Shown: piece by piece, positions 5,566 to 8,239 of the stretch
How positions within the stretch are numbered: position 1 is the stretch's first letter
Layout of the letters: every line of letters starts with the position of its first letter
Source of the DNA: Anaerolineaceae bacterium
Lineage (GTDB): Bacteria > Chloroflexota > Anaerolineae > Anaerolineales > Anaerolineaceae
Assembly (NCBI GenBank): GCA_017995665.1
Contig: JAGOIM010000061.1
Location: 1 to 8,239, forward strand
Length of the DNA stretch: 8,239 nucleotides
Direction of reading: 5' to 3'
Made by a program: the position numbers and the translations under genes
The notes under the pieces: generated by a model
The model's database searches: none
Seen by the model: the letters and a program-made list of their open reading frames with translations, nothing else
Told to the model about the DNA's origin: nothing

Positions 5566-6483
5566 CTAATTATCTCCTGCTCCGGCAAGGCCCACTCGTT
5601 TTAGAAAAGCGGTGTCATTCTTCCAATCTTTCTGGGTTTTAACCTGCAAATCGAGAAAAACCCGCTGACCGGTCATGTTTTCAATCGCTTCTCGTGCCTG
5701 GGTGCTGATTTTGCGAATCATCATTCCTTTTTTCCCGACGACAATCCCCTTTTGGGCTTCGCGTTCTACAAAGATCGTTCCGTGGACATAGAGCATATCG
5801 TTATCGCGCACTTTAAATTCATCCACCTGGCTGGCAATACTGTAAGGAAGTTCGTCATCAAGATTTTCCATCGCAGCTGCCCGGATCAGTTCTGCGGCAA
5901 TATCGCGTTCAAAATCCTGGGTGATTTGCTCGGTCGGGTAATATTCGGGACCTTCCGGCAGAAGATCTTCAACTTTATTAATCAGTTTATCAAGCCCTTT
6001 TCCGTTCCTGGCAACAATTTCGAGGGAGGGGTCTTCAGGAAAGAGTGCCTGATAGGCTTGTTTGTTTTTGCCAATTTGGCTTTCTCCGGCTAAATCGCTC
6101 TTATTAAAAAGTAGAATAACCTTTTGTGCGTCGCGTTTTTCTTTAATTAAGGCCGCTAACTGCCGGTCCAGATCATCCGGTGCCTTGCTGACATCGGCAA
6201 GATAGAGCAAAATATCGGCATCTTCCAAAGCAAATTTGACTTCATTATTGATGAAGCTGCCCAGTTTATCTTTGGCGTTATTCAAGCCGGGCGTATCGGT
6301 AAAGACCATTTGATAATTTTCGGTGCTCAGAATTCCCAGTTGTCGCCGGCGGGTAGTTTGCGGTTTAAATGAGACGCCGGCAATCGGTTGTCCCATCAAT
6401 TGATTTAATAGGGTGCTTTTCCCAGCATTTGGTTTGCCGACCAATGCGATAAAACCTGATTTAAAAATTTTGCTTTCTTCCAC
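5566..6483 (-). CDS. era: GTPase Era (16S rRNA / 30S assembly factor)
   Basis: A 305-residue GTPase with a C-terminal KH domain, matching Era in length and order. It binds the 3' end of 16S rRNA and helps 30S subunit maturation. G1 is GKPNAGKS at 16-23, G2 includes T44 (PQTTRRR), G3 is DTPG at 63-66 and G4 is NKSD at 127-130. The KH domain carries EREAQKGIVVGKKG at 240-253. LPEGPEYYP at 175-183 is the usual Era linker. G5, normally SAxxGxG, reads VARNGKG at 157-163, so the SA pair is missing. The start is the GTG at 6481-6483; TGAGGAAGA, overlapping the stop codon of the preceding gene, gives the ribosome site. The 6-bp gap to the methyltransferase gene points to translational coupling. Confidence 0.97.
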   Translation of the reverse strand: MEESKIFKSGFIALVGKPNAGKSTLLNQLMGQPIAGVSFKPQTTRRRQLGILSTENYQMVFTDTPGLNNAKDKLGSFINNEVKFALEDADILLYLADVSKAPDDLDRQLAALIKEKRDAQKVILLFNKSDLAGESQIGKNKQAYQALFPEDPSLEIVARNGKGLDKLINKVEDLLPEGPEYYPTEQITQDFERDIAAELIRAAAMENLDDELPYSIASQVDEFKVRDNDMLYVHGTIFVEREAQKGIVVGKKGMMIRKISTQAREAIENMTGQRVFLDLQVKTQKDWKNDTAFLKRVGLAGAGDN

Positions 6484-6489
6484 TCTTCC

Positions 6490-7020
6490 TCACGAAACTA
6501 TAACTTTATTGTTGACGATCTGCTGCCCTTCTAACTCGAGCAAGCTTTGTTTTACCTTGATTCCACCCTCAGCGGAAAATCCGTGTAGAGCCTTGTCTGC
6601 GCCAATTACGCGGTGGCAGGGAACCACTATCAAAAAAGGATTGCGCGCCAGGGCTGCTCCGACAGCTCTTGAAGCCTTTGGCTGACCGATTACTTTTGCC
6701 AATTCGCCATAAGTCAGAAAGCTTCCCCAGGGAATTTTCGCAGCAGCTTTCAACACTTCCTGCCGAAAGGGTGGAATGCCTTTCATATTTAAGGGAAGAT
6801 CGAAGTGTTTCGATTCTCCGGCAAAATACGCCAATAACTGCTCTTCCGCTTCATTTAATATAAGAGCGATGTTTCGGTCGTCCGGTTCATCCCTGATTAA
6901 ACTTTCAGAGTTTAAAATGCGTTGATGAATAGCGTTCAAGCCAGATTGATTGGCACTTAGCCTTAAAACACCAATGGGAGTGATGAATTCCCGCACAAAA
7001 TCATTAGAATTTTCTGACAT
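6490..7020 (-). CDS. ogt: Methylated-DNA--protein-cysteine methyltransferase (MGMT/Ogt)
   Basis: A suicide repair protein that moves the alkyl group from O6-methylguanine in DNA to its own cysteine. At 176 residues it has the usual two-domain form: a poorly conserved N-terminal domain (about 1-80) and the DNA-binding C-terminal domain. The active site PCHRVIG is at 134-140 with nucleophile C135 and H136. TYGELA at 103-108 includes Y104 near the DNA 3' phosphate. SRAVGAALARNP at 117-128 carries the arginine finger R118, and LELEG at 161-165 carries the closing glutamate. There is no Ada-like regulatory cysteine domain. A strong Shine-Dalgarno sequence GGAGG precedes the ATG. It heads a two-gene unit with era. 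The symbol ogt is by function; ogt, ada C-terminal part and MGMT cannot be told apart further here. Confidence 0.95.
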   Translation of the reverse strand: MSENSNDFVREFITPIGVLRLSANQSGLNAIHQRILNSESLIRDEPDDRNIALILNEAEEQLLAYFAGESKHFDLPLNMKGIPPFRQEVLKAAAKIPWGSFLTYGELAKVIGQPKASRAVGAALARNPFLIVVPCHRVIGADKALHGFSAEGGIKVKQSLLELEGQQIVNNKVIVS

Positions 7021-7037
7021 TTTAGCCTCCTGGCAAT

Positions 7038-7067
7038 ATCGTAGGGTAATCGTAGGTTAAGCGTCAA
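7038..7067 (-). promoter_or_regulatory. Candidate promoter of the ogt-era unit
   Basis: On the leftward strand TTGACG (complement of 7062-7067) and TACGAT (complement of 7038-7043) are separated by 18 bp. The start would fall near 7031, leaving a very short leader with the GGAGG ribosome site almost at the 5' end. The -10 box matches consensus at only 4 of 6 positions. Confidence 0.35.
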
Positions 7068-7094
7068 GTATTAAACTTGCTCTTATTGTAATAT

Positions 7095-7114
7095 AAAGTC
7101 GTAAGGGCGACTTT
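7095..7114. other. Small hairpin in the divergent ogt/PRTase junction
   Basis: AAAGTCG (7095-7101) pairs with CGACTTT (7108-7114), 6-nt loop. On the + strand it runs directly into a pyrimidine tract (TTCTTCTTCTTC), so it looks a little like a rightward terminator, but no rightward gene precedes it. Confidence 0.5.
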
Positions 7115-7139
7115 TCTTCTTCTTCTCCTCCTTTAAATA

Positions 7140-7170
7140 CTAAAGCTGCGGTCGGCGTCCGCAGCTTTAG
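7140..7170. other. Perfect 12-bp hairpin in the divergent ogt/PRTase junction
   Basis: CTAAAGCTGCGG (7140-7151) pairs with CCGCAGCTTTAG (7159-7170), loop TCGGCGT. It is GC-rich like a terminator, but neither side has an immediate T-run; TTTTTT occurs 16 nt downstream on the + strand. As both neighbouring genes point away from it, a simple terminator role is unexpected. Confidence 0.7.
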
Positions 7171-7286
7171 CCGTTTAATAGCATTTTTTCTTTGATTTTC
7201 CTTTATTCTGGGCATTTTCCAGAAATGAAGCCGCCAGGATGGGCGATTTGAGATAAAATCATATTAGCTCATCAACAGGAGAAATA

Positions 7287-7847
7287 ATGGAAAAAAGAGA
7301 AACTTATCCTATCACCATCGCCGGTATTTACCGCGAACTACCCCTCTTTGAAGTCAAACCCGGTTTGCGCATCGCTATCCTCAACATTCTTGGCGACACT
7401 GAACTCGTCGACGCTTGTGCCCGGGCACTCAGCGAACTGTTAGCCGAGACCGATTTTGACGTCATCCTCACCCCCGAAGCTAAGTCCATTCCGCTGGCTC
7501 ATATGCTTTCTCTTGAGACAAATAAGCCTTATGTTGTCTTGCGCAAAGATTACAAGCCTTATATGGGCAATGCTCTTTCGACTGAAACCATGTCTATCAC
7601 CACCGGCAAAGCTCAAACGCTTTTTCTCGATGAAAAGGATCTCGAAGCCATCAAAGGCAAAAAAGTTGTTTTACTTGATGATGTCATCAGCACAGGTTCA
7701 ACCTTGCAAGGCATGCATCTGATTATTGATAAAGCCGAAGCGATTACCGCTCGCGAAGTTGGCATTTTGACCGAAGGCGACCGTGCCGAATGGCGCGACA
7801 TCCTCTCTTTGGGACATCTGCCGCTGTTCTTTGATAAAGCAGAATGA
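7287..7847 (+). CDS. Type I purine-type phosphoribosyltransferase (Apt/Xpt-like)
   Basis: A 186-residue protein with the type I PRTase fold, which joins a base to PRPP to make a nucleotide or uses the fold for regulation. The PRPP-binding loop is VVLLDDVISTGSTL at 127-140, with the D131/D132 pair and TGST. Upstream are the beta-strand/loop DVILTPEAKSIPLA (58-71) and the VVLRKDYKPYM segment (83-93), laid out as in adenine and xanthine phosphoribosyltransferases; SITTGKAQTL (103-112) is likely the flexible lid. The size suits salvage enzymes. The substrate base cannot be settled from sequence alone; adenine is a reasonable guess. The ATG has a good Shine-Dalgarno sequence, AGGAGA, 4 nt upstream. 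It stands alone, divergent from ogt-era, and no clear promoter pair or terminator is visible next to it. Confidence 0.85.
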   Translation: MEKRETYPITIAGIYRELPLFEVKPGLRIAILNILGDTELVDACARALSELLAETDFDVILTPEAKSIPLAHMLSLETNKPYVVLRKDYKPYMGNALSTETMSITTGKAQTLFLDEKDLEAIKGKKVVLLDDVISTGSTLQGMHLIIDKAEAITAREVGILTEGDRAEWRDILSLGHLPLFFDKAE

Positions 7848-8046
7848 TTTCAGCAGGGAGTGGGAAACAGAGCTAAGAGCCAAGTCCCAAGAGCCAAGGA
7901 GCGGAGGGTTGTCGGGTCGTCAACAAAAAATCGGACAAAAACTTAAGAGACACGATTTTGATTTTCTGTTTCCTAATGTCCGCCTCCCCGCTCCCCGCTC
8001 CCCGATACCTGCTCCCCGTTCCCTGTATAAATTGGTCAAATTTCCT
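7848..8046. other. Gene-free stretch with purine-rich and C-rich short repeats
   Basis: No coding sequence is credible here. The left part (about 7855-7910) is purine-rich, with repeated GAGCCAAG-like words (GAGCTAAGAGCCAAG, then AGAGCCAAGGAGCGGAGGG). The right part (about 7983-8025) is C-rich, with variants of CTCCCCG repeated four or five times. GGAGCGGAGGG on the left is nearly complementary to the C-rich block, so the two parts form an imperfect inverted repeat around an A/T-rich centre. This resembles the short tandem repeats between genes of cyanobacteria and Chloroflexota. No intrinsic terminator for the PRTase gene is evident. Confidence 0.6.
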
Positions 8047-8066
8047 CTTAATCTGTTCAAAATTTT

Positions 8067-8075
8067 TGATATAAT
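8067..8075 (+). promoter_or_regulatory. Extended -10 promoter of the EF-G-like gene
   Basis: TGATATAAT combines the TGn extended -10 motif with a perfect TATAAT at 8070-8075. No good -35 box lies 16-18 bp upstream, which suits an extended -10 promoter. Transcription should start near 8082, giving a 5' leader of about 71 nt. Confidence 0.6.
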
Positions 8076-8082
8076 AAAAAGT

Positions 8083-8098
8083 CGGCGCGAATGCGCCG
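8083..8098 (+). promoter_or_regulatory. Leader hairpin at the predicted 5' end of the EF-G-like mRNA
   Basis: CGGCGC (8083-8088) pairs with GCGCCG (8093-8098) around a GAAT tetraloop, starting within a base or two of the predicted start site. No T-run follows, so it is not a terminator. A 5'-terminal stem-loop of this kind may stabilise the mRNA. Confidence 0.55.
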
Positions 8099-8152
8099 TA
8101 ATGTTAAATTATGCGTGGTGTTCCATGCCAGACAATAGGAAGGTCTACAATA

Positions 8153-8239
8153 ATGAAAGAATTCTCAACCGATAATATTCGCAACATCGTTCTTGCTTCG
8201 CACAGTAACTCAGGCAAGACAATTCTCGTGGAGAATTTA
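8153..8239 (+). CDS. EF-G-like translational GTPase, N-terminus only
   Basis: Only 29 codons lie in the window; the gene runs off the right edge. Residues 9-11 IRN, then VLASHSNSGKT (13-23), match the start of elongation factor G-type GTPases. They look closer to the EF-G2/FusA2-like subgroup (IRNVALVGHSGxGKT) than to classical FusA (IRNIGIMAHIDAGKT). The first P-loop position, usually G or A, is S16 here. EF-G proteins drive ribosome translocation or recycling; the role of EF-G-like paralogues is less clear. The ATG at 8153 follows AGGAAGG at about 9 nt. An in-frame ATG at 8111 would add 14 residues but has no ribosome site. It has its own extended -10 promoter and leader hairpin. Confidence 0.8.
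   Translation, partial: MKEFSTDNIRNIVLASHSNSGKTILVENL

Noticed and set aside
7127..7134. Perfect AAAGGAGG Shine-Dalgarno-like sequence on the minus strand
   Set aside because: No ATG, GTG or TTG follows at a usable distance; it is part of the polypurine tract.
7201..7286. Promoter for the PRTase gene
   Set aside because: TAAAAT at 7254-7259 and TTGAGA nearby are not paired with correctly spaced partners, so no promoter is called.
8101..8175. 24-codon leader reading frame overlapping the EF-G-like start in another frame
   Set aside because: No ribosome site, no regulatory codon run and no terminator or antiterminator pair around it.

Overview
The window looks like chromosome of a free-living bacterium, most probably a Chloroflexota (Anaerolineae-like) member. 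This is inferred from the style of the core proteins, the REP-type repeats with an IS200-like RAYT gene, and the C-rich short repeats. No rRNA or other taxonomic marker is present, so the placement is tentative. Most of the window is housekeeping DNA. Positions 1-7020 are transcribed leftward and 7287-8239 rightward, with a divergent junction at about 7021-7286.

Reading down the leftward strand from the junction: a methylguanine-DNA methyltransferase and Era GTPase form a tight pair (6490-7020, 5566-6483; 6-bp gap, Era starting with GTG). A two-S1-domain RNA-binding protein follows (4557-5363), with a near-consensus sigma-70 promoter and an intrinsic terminator. Next come CTP synthase pyrG (2815-4461) and enolase eno (1464-2762), ended by a strong terminator at 1411-1446. 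Then there is an accessory island (about 495-1403): a RAYT-type HUH transposase inside direct copies of a REPIN-like repeat. The left edge holds the N-terminal 158 residues of a family 5 uracil-DNA glycosylase.

The rightward strand carries a purine-type phosphoribosyltransferase (7287-7847), a 305-bp gene-free stretch with purine-rich and C-rich repeats, an extended -10 promoter and a leader hairpin, and the first 29 codons of an EF-G-like translational GTPase (8153-8239).

Functionally the window mixes DNA repair (UDG, MGMT), ribosome and RNA biology (Era, S1 protein, EF-G-like factor), nucleotide metabolism (PyrG, PRTase) and glycolysis (Eno). The most notable non-coding signals are two. 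One is the repeat family around the RAYT gene: each complete unit folds as two back-to-back hairpins closed by an outer CGTAG/CTACG stem, with a compensatory base-pair change between copies. The other is the pyrG leader, where a TATAAT box would start transcription in a G-run that is itself the 5' arm of a terminator hairpin.
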